Shown piece after piece: positions 24,476 to 32,692 of a stretch of DNA of 50,389 nucleotides; within the stretch, counting starts at the first letter, position 1, and each line of letters starts with the position of its first letter. This DNA is from Solirubrobacteraceae bacterium (GTDB lineage: Bacteria; Actinomycetota; Thermoleophilia; Solirubrobacterales; Solirubrobacteraceae). Location: contig JADGPK010000015.1 of NCBI GenBank assembly GCA_017882445.1, positions 1-50,389 of the forward strand. Direction: 5' to 3'. A program made the translations under genes and the position numbers. Under the pieces are notes generated by a model that saw only the letters and a program-made list of their open reading frames with translations, was not told the origin of the DNA and searched no databases.

Positions 24476-26386
24476 ATGGCCGCCAAGCTGCGTGCCCCCG
24501 GCTTCTATCGCGCCGGCATCATGATGCTCGGCGGGGTCGCACTGGCCACCGGCCTGACGTGGCTGGTGCGCATGACGACCGGGCACGCGACCTACAGCCA
24601 CTACCTCTCGGGCGACGCGATCCTGAGCGTGTCGCTGCTCGCGGTGCCGCTCGCGTTCCTCATCGGCATCGGCGGCTTCGACTACTGGTTCTACTGGGCC
24701 GCGGGGCGCCCCACCCGCCCGGAGGATCACTCCGGCCATGGCGCCTACAGCTGGAAGGACTACTTCCGCGTCAACACCGACCACAAGGTGATCGGCGTCC
24801 AGTACACCGTCAGCTCCTTCTTCTTCCTGCTCGTCGGTGGCCTGATCGCGATGCTGATGCGCGCGCAGCTGGCCCAGCCAGGCTCGCACTTCGTGGACGC
24901 GAACACGTTCAACGGGCTCTTCTCCGTCCACGCGTCGCTGCTGATCTTCCTGTTCATCATCCCGGTCTTCGCCGGCCTGGCCAACTTCGTGCTGCCGCTG
25001 ATGATCGGCGCGCCCGACATGGCCTTCCCGCGCCTGAACGCGCTCTCCTTCTGGCTGCTGCCGGTGGCCGGGGCGCTGATGCTCGGCAGCTTCTTCGCCC
25101 CGGGCGGCGCGTTCGCGGACGGCTGGACGGCCTACGCGCCCCTGTCGGACAACGCGCCGATCGGCCAGACCTTCTTCTCGGTCGCGGTGCAGTTCGCGGG
25201 CGCCTCCTCGATCATGACAGCGCTCAACTTCCTCGTGACGATCATCACCATGCGGGCGCCGGGCATGAGCTTCTTCCGCATGCCCCTGCTCGTGTGGGCC
25301 AACTTCGCGACCTCGCTGCTGGTCGTGATCGCGACCCCGTTCATCGCCGCATCGCAGTTCTTCGTGCTGCTCGATCGCGCGCTGGGCTTCAACTTCTTCA
25401 ACGCAGCGCATGGCGGGGACGTGCTGATGTACCAGCACGTCTTCTGGTTCTACTCCCACCCCGCGGTCTACATCATGATGCTGCCGGGCTTCGGGATCAT
25501 CAGCGAAATCATCGCCGTGAAGGCGCGCAAGCCGATCTTCGGCTACCGCATGATGGCCTTCTCGCTGCTGGCCATCGTGGCGCTCGGCTTCACCGTGTGG
25601 GCACACCACATGTTCACCTCCGGGATGGCCGCATGGATCCGCATCCCGATGGCGATCACCACGGCGATCATCGCCGTGCCGACCGGCATCAAGATCTTCT
25701 CGTGGCTGGCGACGCTGTGGCGAGGGGTGCTGCACCTGGACACGCCGATGCTGTTCGCGCTCGGCTTCCTGACGACGTTCACGCTCGGCGGGATCAGCGG
25801 GGTGATGCTGGCGATGGTGCCGTTCGACATCCACGTCAGCGCCACCTACTTCATCGTCGCGCACATCCACTACGTGCTGTTCGGCGGGTCGCTGATGACG
25901 ATCTTCGCGGGGGTCTACTACTGGTTCCCGAAGATGACCGGGCGCATGTACGACGAGCGGCTGGGCAAATGGCACTTCTGGGCGACGTTCATCTTCGTCA
26001 ACCTGACGTTCGGGCCGATGCATATCCTCGGCCTGCAGGGCATGCCACGGCGCGTGTCGACCTACGCGGCCAAGTTCACCGACCTCAACCTCTTCATCTC
26101 GCTGGCGAGCTTCGGGCTCGGGCTCAGCACGCTCGTGTTCTTCTACAACATCGTCACCAGCTGGCGCGGAGGACCGCGAGCCATACCCAACCCCTGGCGC
26201 GGCATGACGCTCGAGTGGCAGGTGTCCTCGCCGCCGCCGATCTTCAACTTCGACCGCGTGCCGACGGTCGTCGGCGGTCCCTACGAGTACGGCGTACCGG
26301 GTGCGGTCCACGGCATCTTCGCGCCGGCGCCGGCGCCGGCGGCGGCGGGAGCCGCGGCGAGCGTCGTGAGGGCACCCAGCCAATGA
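24476..26386 (+). CDS. ctaD: Cytochrome c oxidase subunit I (second set, A2-type, N-extended)
   Basis: A 636-residue heme-copper oxidase subunit I. It has the heme a ligand region VHASLLIFLF, D-channel-like APDMAFPRLN, YSHPAVYIMM with His328 and Tyr332 but Ala330 where A1 enzymes have Glu, WAHHMF, PTGIKIFSW with the K-channel Lys, and HIHYVLFGG. The Tyr-Ser just before the His (YSHP) is the alternative proton-path signature of A2-type oxidases. An N-terminal extension of about 90 residues adds two extra helices before the core (NTDHKVIGVQY), and the C-terminus ends in a Pro/Ala-rich tail. AGGAG lies seven bases before the ATG. Confidence 0.93.
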   Translation: MAAKLRAPGFYRAGIMMLGGVALATGLTWLVRMTTGHATYSHYLSGDAILSVSLLAVPLAFLIGIGGFDYWFYWAAGRPTRPEDHSGHGAYSWKDYFRVNTDHKVIGVQYTVSSFFFLLVGGLIAMLMRAQLAQPGSHFVDANTFNGLFSVHASLLIFLFIIPVFAGLANFVLPLMIGAPDMAFPRLNALSFWLLPVAGALMLGSFFAPGGAFADGWTAYAPLSDNAPIGQTFFSVAVQFAGASSIMTALNFLVTIITMRAPGMSFFRMPLLVWANFATSLLVVIATPFIAASQFFVLLDRALGFNFFNAAHGGDVLMYQHVFWFYSHPAVYIMMLPGFGIISEIIAVKARKPIFGYRMMAFSLLAIVALGFTVWAHHMFTSGMAAWIRIPMAITTAIIAVPTGIKIFSWLATLWRGVLHLDTPMLFALGFLTTFTLGGISGVMLAMVPFDIHVSATYFIVAHIHYVLFGGSLMTIFAGVYYWFPKMTGRMYDERLGKWHFWATFIFVNLTFGPMHILGLQGMPRRVSTYAAKFTDLNLFISLASFGLGLSTLVFFYNIVTSWRGGPRAIPNPWRGMTLEWQVSSPPPIFNFDRVPTVVGGPYEYGVPGAVHGIFAPAPAPAAAGAAASVVRAPSQ

Positions 26387-26402
26387 TGAGGAGGCACAAG
26401 CG

Positions 26403-27245
26403 TTGAAGGAAGTTCTCGTGGTCGCCAGCCGTACGCTCGGCGGCGCCAAGCTGATCGAGGAGGTACGCGCCCGGGCTGCATCCGGTGATGTCCGCTTCCG
26501 CCTGGTGGTGCCCCAGAGCAAGCCCTCCGCCGGCCTCGTGATCTACGACGAGGCGGTGCGGGAAGCGGCGCAGGTCAGGGTCGACCTGGCCCTGTCGGCG
26601 GTCTCGGCCGAGGGTATCGAGGCCACCGGCGAAGTCGGTGACGCCGACCCGTTCCTTGCGACCATGGACGCGGTCGGCACGCGCCGGCCTGACGAGATCA
26701 TCATCTCCACCCATCCCGCGCTGCACTCCGGCTGGCTGCGGCGGGATCTGATCGAGCGCATCCAGGACGCCTCCGGGCTGCCCGTGACACACGTCGTCGT
26801 GGACCTCGAGCACGAAAGCCCGCCATTCAACGTCACGCTGGTGCTCGCGAGCAAGACCTCGAGCGGCGACGAGCTGCTCAGCCACCTCCAGGCGCAGGCC
26901 GCGCACGGCGGCGCGCACCTGTTCATCGCGGTCGTCCCCCAGGCCGACGGGAGCGGCCGCGCGCCTGCCGAGGCACGGGCGCGTTTGGCGCGGATGCTCG
27001 ACCGACTGAACTCCGCCGGGCTGCTCGGCTCAGGGATGATCGGCGACCCGGACCCCTACACGGCCGCCGTCTACGCGCTTGAGCTGTTCCGGGTCAACGA
27101 CGTGGTCATCTCGACGCTTCCAGGCGAGCGCTCCGGCTGGCTGCGCTCGAACCTGATCGAGCGAGTCCGCAGCGCCACCTCCGCGCACGTCGAGCACGTG
27201 GTCGTCGACGAGCATGCCACCCCCACCCCGACTCCGGCCACCTAG
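26403..27245 (+). CDS. Two-domain universal-stress-like protein in oxidase operon
   Basis: The product is 280 residues from TTG 26403, chosen for GGAGG eight bases upstream. It consists of two copies of one domain. Each begins with a beta strand (EVLVVASRTLGG; VTLVLASKTSSG) and ends with a shared block: GD-DP-A, then a D-IIST-P strand, SGWLR-LIER and HVVVD (79-134 and 214-269). This resembles universal stress protein folds, but the SGWLR/LIER signature is distinctive. No membrane span is seen. It lies between ctaD and ctaE of the second oxidase, 16 bases after the former, so it is surely cotranscribed. A regulatory or assembly role is inferred; nucleotide binding is not shown. Confidence 0.7.
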   Translation: MKEVLVVASRTLGGAKLIEEVRARAASGDVRFRLVVPQSKPSAGLVIYDEAVREAAQVRVDLALSAVSAEGIEATGEVGDADPFLATMDAVGTRRPDEIIISTHPALHSGWLRRDLIERIQDASGLPVTHVVVDLEHESPPFNVTLVLASKTSSGDELLSHLQAQAAHGGAHLFIAVVPQADGSGRAPAEARARLARMLDRLNSAGLLGSGMIGDPDPYTAAVYALELFRVNDVVISTLPGERSGWLRSNLIERVRSATSAHVEHVVVDEHATPTPTPAT

Positions 27246-27255
27246 CGAGGAGCAG

Positions 27256-27876
27256 ATGGAGGCAGCCAGCATCAGCCACGCAGCGGTGCACGACGGCCAC
27301 GACCATCACGGTCCCCCGGCCGCCAACCGCAGTTCTCGGGTCGAGCCCGAGCTGCTGGGGATGCTGCTCTTCATCATCTCCGAGATCATGGTCTTCGGAG
27401 CGTTCTTCACCGCCTACTTCTTCATCCGCATCGCCCAGGGCAACCCCTGGCCCGCACCGGGCACAAGCCTGCCCGTGCAGGTCGCGGGCGTCAACACCGC
27501 GATCCTGATCTCCTCGTCATTCACGATCCACTGGGCCCAGACCTCGATCAAGAACGGAAACCGCTTCGGGCTGAAGGCGGGGATGCTGACCACCTTCCTA
27601 CTCGGGTGCAGCTTTCTGTTCATCCAGATCAACGAGTACGCGAACATCGGCTTCGCCCCGCAGGACGCCGCCCAGCAGACGATCTTCTACTCGCTGACCG
27701 GTCTGCACGGCGCTCACGTCTTCATCGGGCTGCTGCTGCTCCTGTTCGTGACGATCCGAGCCTTCCGCGGCCATTACACGCCCGAGGAGCATCGTGGCGT
27801 CGAGGTGCCGGGCATCTACTGGCACTTCGTGGACATCATGTGGATCATCGTCTACACGACGGTCTACGTCCTCTAG
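27256..27876 (+). CDS. ctaE: Cytochrome c oxidase subunit III
   Basis: This 206-residue membrane protein has the subunit III pattern of the five-helix type: ELLGMLLFIISEIMVFGAFF first helix, then NTAILISSSFTIHWA, GLHGAHVFIGLLLLL with the conserved His, and the terminal YWHFVDIMWIIVY. A His-rich N-terminus (HAAVHDGHDHHG) may bind metal. ATG 27256 follows GAGGAG closely and is preferred to a longer reading from 27214 that overlaps the previous gene. It is the only subunit III gene in the window and could serve either oxidase, but the operon ties it to the A2-type set. Confidence 0.92.
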   Translation: MEAASISHAAVHDGHDHHGPPAANRSSRVEPELLGMLLFIISEIMVFGAFFTAYFFIRIAQGNPWPAPGTSLPVQVAGVNTAILISSSFTIHWAQTSIKNGNRFGLKAGMLTTFLLGCSFLFIQINEYANIGFAPQDAAQQTIFYSLTGLHGAHVFIGLLLLLFVTIRAFRGHYTPEEHRGVEVPGIYWHFVDIMWIIVYTTVYVL

Positions 27877-27929
27877 CCGGTCCGCCGAGCGCGCGTGTCG
27901 CCTGAGCCTGAGACGATAGGAGCGCCGTC

Positions 27930-28040
27930 CTGCTGAACCCGCTGCGCTCCGAGGACGAGGCCTTCCGCTTCCTGCTCTACGCGATCGCCGTGATCGGCAC
28001 GATCGTCGTGCTGATCGTCATCCTGCGCGCGCTGCTGTGA
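27930..28040 (+). CDS. 36-residue single-span membrane peptide after ctaE
   Basis: The frame ending TGA 28038-28040 encodes LNPLRSEDEAFRF followed by a hydrophobic helix LLYAIAVIGTIVVLIVILRALL. AGGAG (27918-27922) is seven bases before CTG 27930. There is no ATG, GTG or TTG between the upstream in-frame stop and the peptide, so initiation on CTG (27930 or 27933) is implied. Its place directly after ctaE and its topology suggest an oxidase micro-subunit, matching the 37-residue peptide in the first set. Confidence 0.55.
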   Translation: MLNPLRSEDEAFRFLLYAIAVIGTIVVLIVILRALL

Positions 28041-28103
28041 GCGCTCGCAGGTCCGGCTCGCGGCGGCACGCGCTACCGTGGCGCTGCGGGCGGAGCGCCC
28101 CGC

Positions 28104-28895
28104 TCAGGGCTTGACGGTCAGCGTGCCGTACATCCCCGCGGCGCGGTGGCCGGGGGCCTGACAGAAGAAGGTGTAGGTGCCGGGCGTCAGCTTGACCGTC
28201 ACCGAGGCTGTGCCCTTGGTCGTGAACTGGCTCGCGCCGAGAACGGCGCCGCCGGCGGTGGCTCCGTGTGCGCCCGATTCGATCGCGATGTTGTGCGGCA
28301 CGCCGGACACGTTCGGCATTTCGACGATGACAGATCCGGGGGTGGCCGTCGCCTGGTTGGTCACGTAGGCGAGCTGCCCGGTGGGACTCGCCGCGATCGC
28401 CAGCTTGCCGGCGGTCTCCACTGCGGGCTTTCCCGCTCCGGGCGCTTCGACGGCGCTGGCCAGCAGGCCGGCGTCCTTGCCGGGGACGTCGACGACCTGC
28501 GCGACGTAGGCGGCGATGTCTTTGAGCTTCGCGCCGGTGACGAGATCTTTGGGCATCGCGCCTTCCGGGTTTGGAAGGCGTATCTGACCTTCCACCACGC
28601 CGCGGACCGTGGAGCGCTCCAGCCCTTCGGCGAGGCTCGCGTGGAATGCTGCGTCCAGGTTCGGCCCGACCGTGCCTTTGGTGTCAGCCCGCGCGAGCGC
28701 GTGGCAGGAACCGCACTTGGCCACGAACGTCTGCTTGCCGAGTATCAGGTTGGCATTGTCCGCGCCCTTGACCGAGCAGCCGGCTGTGCCGATCGCGAGC
28801 GCGAGCAGCACCGCGCCGGCTCCCGCGCGCGGGGCGAGCGAGCGCGCCCGACCGAGCGGGCGGCGAGATGGAGGGTCGGCGGGCACGAAGCTCAT
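28104..28895 (-). CDS. Lipoprotein: cytochrome c fused to cupredoxin
   Basis: From ATG 28895 the product has a basic signal sequence and lipobox IGTAGC (Cys40). A class I cytochrome c domain follows, with CGSCH (61-65) and a likely Met ligand in GAMPKDL. A linker leads to a C-terminal cupredoxin with His in GVPHNIAI and the copper loop CQAPGHRAAGM (Cys245, His250, Met255). The protein would be membrane-anchored on the outer face and carry both a heme and a type 1 copper, a plausible electron carrier to the CuA of the neighbouring oxidases. The gene converges on the second oxidase operon. GTG 28910 is an alternative start. Confidence 0.85.
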   Translation of the reverse strand: MSFVPADPPSRRPLGRARSLAPRAGAGAVLLALAIGTAGCSVKGADNANLILGKQTFVAKCGSCHALARADTKGTVGPNLDAAFHASLAEGLERSTVRGVVEGQIRLPNPEGAMPKDLVTGAKLKDIAAYVAQVVDVPGKDAGLLASAVEAPGAGKPAVETAGKLAIAASPTGQLAYVTNQATATPGSVIVEMPNVSGVPHNIAIESGAHGATAGGAVLGASQFTTKGTASVTVKLTPGTYTFFCQAPGHRAAGMYGTLTVKP

Positions 28896-28965
28896 CGGCG
28901 GGCGGAACACTATCCGAAGGGGCGGCTCCCTCGGCGGCAGCTCGAACGGCCGCAGGCGCAGGCTC

Positions 28966-30567
28966 TCACGGCTTCTGCAGGCCGTCCAATTCGCCCCCCG
29001 CCGCCGCGATCACGCCGCGCGCGACCCGCTCCCAGGACCAGCGCTCGCGCACGGTCGAGACGAGCCCGGCGCGCGTCCGCGCGCGCAGCTCCGGGGCGGC
29101 ACCCAGCCAGCTCACAAGGCACTGCGCCAGCGCTCGCACCGCATCGTCGTCCACCGGGAAGGACAGGCAGGCCGCCGCCTGGTCCGGCACGGCGAGAGCG
29201 AGCGCCTCACTCACCTCCAGGAGCCCCGAGTGAGCGGCGCTGACCGGCAGGGCGCCGCACGCGGCGGCCTCCGCGGCAACCATGCCGAACGCCTCCGGAA
29301 ACGTGCTCGGCACGACCAGCGCCTCACACGCCGGAAGCAGCTCGGCGAGCTCCTCGTGGTCCAGCCGGCCGGTGAACAGCGCGCGCTCTCGCAGCCCGCG
29401 AGCAGCGGCGATGTAGCGGTCGCGCTCTTCCCCCTGCAGTCCCTCCAGGAAGGCGAGCAGATGCTTCAGAGGGCGCTGTGGTGGGCAGGACGTCTCCTCC
29501 AGCGCCCTGCCCGCGCGGGCGACGACCCTCGCCTCGTCGAGGTCGCCCGCCTGCAGCGCGGCTCGGAGCCGCTCGAGCCCCTCCCGGTAGGCGCCGAAGC
29601 CGACCACCACGAGTCGCGCTCTGGGCACACGCTCGAGCACGAGCGGCCAGGCGGCCACGAGCAGGTCCACGCCCTTGCCGACGATCAGCTTGCCGACGTA
29701 GGCGACCAGCCGGTCGCGATCCGGGTCGAGCCGCTCGAGCGCCGCCGCCGCGGCGGACTCGTCGCGGGCGAAAGCACCGGCGTCCGGCTCCTCTACGGGT
29801 CCCCCGCCAGAGGAGCGCAGCCGCGCGGCCAACGAGCGCACCCCGGCCGCGGCCGCGGTGGGCTCGCGCGGTGCGAAGCGCTTCACGTCCACGCCCGGGG
29901 GGCCCAGCCGCGTGCGCGCCGGCAGATCGGCCTCCCCGAGAGCCTCCCACAGGCTGGCGGCGGTGTGATGGGAGCCGACGAGGACGGCGCGAGCGCCCGC
30001 CAGGCCCTCGCGGGCAGGTTCCAGGAACCGCTCAGGCTCGGGCTTGACCGTGTACTCGAGCGCGCTGCCGTGGATCTTCACCGCGTAGGGAACCGCCCCT
30101 CCCAGCCCGCGGGCGAGGATCACCGGACCCATCACGAGGTGGTTGGCGAGCGCGGCCTGCGGGCGAACCAGCTCGCGCAGCTCTCCCACCGCGGCGACGT
30201 TGGCGTCGATGTAGCGGCCGAGCTCCTGTTCGCTGCACTGCGCGAACGTGCGCGCCTCGATCCCCTCGTAGCGGTCGGCCACGTAGACCGGCAGAAGCCC
30301 GCCGATGTTCGGCCGGTAGACCACGCAGCGTCCCGCCCGTCCGGCGGCAACACCCGCGGGCGCCTCACGGTGGCGCTCGCGAACGCGCAGCTCGCCCGCG
30401 TCCCAATCGCCCACCGCGTCGACGAACGCGTGGCCGTCCGGATGCCGATCCTGGCTGAGCAGGTGCACTTCGTGGCCGAGCGCGACGAGCGCTTCGGCCA
30501 GTCGGGCGTTGTAGACGTTTGACCCCGTGCCGCCGAGCAGGTAGCCATGGAAGATCAGAACGCGCAC
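28966..30567 (-). CDS. Glycosyltransferase, GT4-like
   Basis: A 533-residue GT-B enzyme. The N-terminal donor-independent half starts MRVLIFHGYLLGGTGSNVYNARLAEAL, typical of GT4 family members binding the acceptor. The C-terminal half has GPPGVDVKRFAPRE, LVAYVGKLIVGKGVDLLVAA, and the EAFGMVAAEAAACGALPV block with the conserved Glu residues that hold the nucleotide sugar. The central region has Ala/Arg-rich insertions. It would use an NDP-sugar, but which acceptor is unknown. The gene stands alone on its strand. It is cytosolic or peripheral, with no signal or span. Confidence 0.85.
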   Translation of the reverse strand: MRVLIFHGYLLGGTGSNVYNARLAEALVALGHEVHLLSQDRHPDGHAFVDAVGDWDAGELRVRERHREAPAGVAAGRAGRCVVYRPNIGGLLPVYVADRYEGIEARTFAQCSEQELGRYIDANVAAVGELRELVRPQAALANHLVMGPVILARGLGGAVPYAVKIHGSALEYTVKPEPERFLEPAREGLAGARAVLVGSHHTAASLWEALGEADLPARTRLGPPGVDVKRFAPREPTAAAAGVRSLAARLRSSGGGPVEEPDAGAFARDESAAAAALERLDPDRDRLVAYVGKLIVGKGVDLLVAAWPLVLERVPRARLVVVGFGAYREGLERLRAALQAGDLDEARVVARAGRALEETSCPPQRPLKHLLAFLEGLQGEERDRYIAAARGLRERALFTGRLDHEELAELLPACEALVVPSTFPEAFGMVAAEAAACGALPVSAAHSGLLEVSEALALAVPDQAAACLSFPVDDDAVRALAQCLVSWLGAAPELRARTRAGLVSTVRERWSWERVARGVIAAAGGELDGLQKP

Positions 30568-30701
30568 GCTCCGCCACCCTATCCCCGGTCGGCGCCCGCC
30601 GCGCGCACGGCCGCGACCGCCACCGCACCGCCGCCGCCGTGAGCGTGCTCGCAGACCGCGCAGCCGATCGATCCCCCACCGCCTCAGCTAAAGTGCCGTG
30701 C

Positions 30702-30986
30702 GTGAGCTCGAGACAGCGTTACCGCCTGCGCAACCCCGCCACCGGCCGGGAGGTCGTGATCGAGGCCGAGCCCGGAAAGATCTACCTGGACCGCGAATCC
30801 GAGGGACCGCTCGAGGTGGTCGGCAAGCTGCTGCCGCTCGCGCCGTCGGAGTCGCGACTTCCCTGGTCTGTCGAGAATCTGCGCTTCTGCCCCTGGTGCG
30901 ACCAGCTCGCGCAGAAGGACCTCAACGACTGTCCCACCTGCGCACGGCGCATGGGTCCATTGACGTCACCCGCCGGCACCGGCTGA
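30702..30986 (+). CDS. Small zinc-ribbon protein
   Basis: A 94-residue protein. An N-terminal beta-rich half (RYRLRNPATGREVVIEAEPG) leads to a C-terminal pair CPWCDQ ... CPTC, a rubredoxin-like zinc knuckle. The GTG at 30702 is seven bases after a TAAAGT hexamer, consistent with a leaderless message; GTG 30693 is another possible start. No enzyme motif is seen. It may be a nucleic-acid or protein-binding module. It is divergent from the glycosyltransferase gene and followed by a lipoprotein gene after 29 bases. Confidence 0.55.
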   Translation: MSSRQRYRLRNPATGREVVIEAEPGKIYLDRESEGPLEVVGKLLPLAPSESRLPWSVENLRFCPWCDQLAQKDLNDCPTCARRMGPLTSPAGTG

Positions 30987-31015
30987 GGCCGGGCGGGCGC
31001 AAGGACATCGAGCGC

Positions 31016-31468
31016 ATGAGCCACACAGATCCGCCACTCCGCCGCCACGGGCTCTCCTCGGGCGCCGGCCGAACACCGACGAGCCGCGTCGCGCTCACCG
31101 CCTGCGCGGTCGCCGTCGCGCTGACGATCGGCGCATGCGGCGGCAGCAGCGTCTCGGACGCGGTGCCCAAGAGCACCCCCAACATCACGCCGCCCACCGA
31201 CACGAGCGCCGAAAAGGCCGCCTTGCAGACCACCTCCACCTCGACGGCGTCGGCCAAGACGACGAGCAGCGCCACCGGTGAAGGCTCCTCCGGAGGCGAA
31301 AGCGCGAAAGAAGGCGGCGGAGAAGCCTCGAGCGAACACTCAAGCGAAGCGAGCCCCTCCGGCGGCGCCTCCGCGGAAGCAAAAGAAAAAGCCCCCTCCG
31401 GCAGCGCGAAGACGGGCAGCGAACCGTCCGCTGCCTCAAGCCCCACCGGCGGCTCCAGCGCTCCGTAA
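31016..31468 (+). CDS. Low-complexity secreted lipoprotein
   Basis: The 150-residue product has a twin-arginine-free basic start, a hydrophobic segment (VALTACAVAVALTIGACG) with lipobox Cys near residue 41, then a mature region almost entirely of Ser, Ala, Gly, Glu, Thr and Lys (repeats of SSGGESAKEGGGEASSE type). It has no folded domain that I can see. Such tails act as flexible spacers or wall-spanning linkers. AAGGA lies about ten bases before the ATG. Its function is unknown. Confidence 0.6.
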   Translation: MSHTDPPLRRHGLSSGAGRTPTSRVALTACAVAVALTIGACGGSSVSDAVPKSTPNITPPTDTSAEKAALQTTSTSTASAKTTSSATGEGSSGGESAKEGGGEASSEHSSEASPSGGASAEAKEKAPSGSAKTGSEPSAASSPTGGSSAP

Positions 31469-31549
31469 CGCGAGCGGCGACACGCGCGGCGCAGCGCCCG
31501 CGGCGCGAGCGAACGCAGCGGCAGGCGTCCGCCGTTCAGGCTCGGGCGT

Positions 31550-32224
31550 TCAGGGAGTGGAGATCAGCGTCGCGCTGTAGGTCAGGCGTGCGGTCTGGTA
31601 GAGGCAGAAGTACTGGACCGGAGCGCCGATCACGGTATCGCTGGTCTGGGCGCTCGTGCTCGTGCACTGCTTCTTCGGGCGGCTCGCTCGCCATGAGGTG
31701 TCGTTGCCGAAGCCGAGCGACAGCGCGGGGGCCCATGAGGGCACGGTCAGTGCGACGACGTCGCCCTTCTTCACGGGGATCGTGGTTTCGAGCGGGAACT
31801 GGGCCGTCTTGCCGAAATAGGGCTGAAGTTTGACGAGCGGGCTCTGCGCGATCAGCTTGTAGGTCAGGTGCGGCGTGGGTTGCGCGCGCAGGATCGCGAT
31901 TCCGGCTTCCGCCACGCCACCCTCGTTGGCGTTGAAGAACTTGATCTGGGTCGCGTTCGGCTTGCCGAGCGTGATCGTCCACGCCACGATCGTGCCGCTG
32001 CGCGGCGCGCTCAGCGGATTGCTGTTCGTGGCCACCTTGACCTGAAAGCCGGTGGTGCGACTCACGGCGAGGCACGGGCTCGCCGGACAGCTGGGCACGG
32101 TCGCAGGGGTGGTTGCGCCGATCACGCCGACTTCGCTGAGCGTCGCGGGCGCGGCCGCGGGAAGAATGAGGGCGAGCGCGAAGCTCGCCAGGACAGCCGT
32201 ATGTTTGCGTCTCATGTGTGCCAT
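31550..32224 (-). CDS. Secreted beta-rich protein, unknown
   Basis: It starts at ATG 32224 (or 32215) with MRRKHTAVLASFALALILPAAAPATL, a classical signal peptide with likely cleavage after AAAPA. The mature part (about 195 residues) has paired cysteines (PSCPASPCLAV; KKQCTS ... YFCLYQ) and alternating strand patterns ending LTYSATLISTP. No catalytic residues stand out. Similar exported proteins are, as far as I recall, frequent in Solirubrobacterales, but I have no family name. It stands alone, next to the HIT gene, and is probably extracellular. Confidence 0.6.
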   Translation of the reverse strand: MAHMRRKHTAVLASFALALILPAAAPATLSEVGVIGATTPATVPSCPASPCLAVSRTTGFQVKVATNSNPLSAPRSGTIVAWTITLGKPNATQIKFFNANEGGVAEAGIAILRAQPTPHLTYKLIAQSPLVKLQPYFGKTAQFPLETTIPVKKGDVVALTVPSWAPALSLGFGNDTSWRASRPKKQCTSTSAQTSDTVIGAPVQYFCLYQTARLTYSATLISTP

Positions 32225-32266
32225 TCAACACGACTGCGCGCTCAATGTAGCGGTTGGATCATTTCG

Positions 32267-32680
32267 CTACTTCCCCCCGAGTTCCTGCGCGGCGGCGGCG
32301 ATCTCCCGCGGATCGCCCTCTGCGGGCACCCACGGCAGCCTCAGCGGATCACCATCGTAGCGGGGAATCACGTGGACATGGAAGTGGAAGACCGTCTGCC
32401 AGGCGGCGGCCCCGCACGAGCTCAGGAGGTTGACCCCGTCCGCGCCTAGACGGTCCTTCATGCGTGCGGCGAGCCGGGCGGCGGCAGCCGCCACCGCGTG
32501 CAGATCCTCGACCTCGACGCTCAGGAGGTCGGTGGAGTGGGCGCGAGGGATCACGAGCGCGTGCCCGCGCGTGGCCGGCGCGATGTCCATGAACGCGATC
32601 GTACGCTCGTCTTCGTCGACGATCCTCGCGGGGATCCCGCCGGCGAGGATCTTGCAGAAGATGCAATCAGGGTCTGCCAT
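32267..32680 (-). CDS. HIT family nucleotide hydrolase
   Basis: A histidine-triad protein of the Hint/Hit group, likely hydrolysing adenosine phosphoramidate or dinucleoside-type substrates. The HFHVHVIPR triad is near residue 100-108, and the N-terminal CIFCKILAG (Cys6, Cys9) is a partial zinc site common in this group. The family's ATRGHALVIPRAH stretch is present. At 137 residues it is complete. It starts 12 bases after the stop of the CCA-adding enzyme gene, so it is the last gene of a long minus-strand run. Confidence 0.88.
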   Translation of the reverse strand: MADPDCIFCKILAGGIPARIVDEDERTIAFMDIAPATRGHALVIPRAHSTDLLSVEVEDLHAVAAAAARLAARMKDRLGADGVNLLSSCGAAAWQTVFHFHVHVIPRYDGDPLRLPWVPAEGDPREIAAAAQELGGK

Positions 32681-32692
32681 CCGCAGCGGATC

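Noticed and set aside
23675-26521. 948-codon minus-strand frame across the second oxidase genes
   Set aside because: Same effect: antisense of ctaC and ctaD, with no domain.
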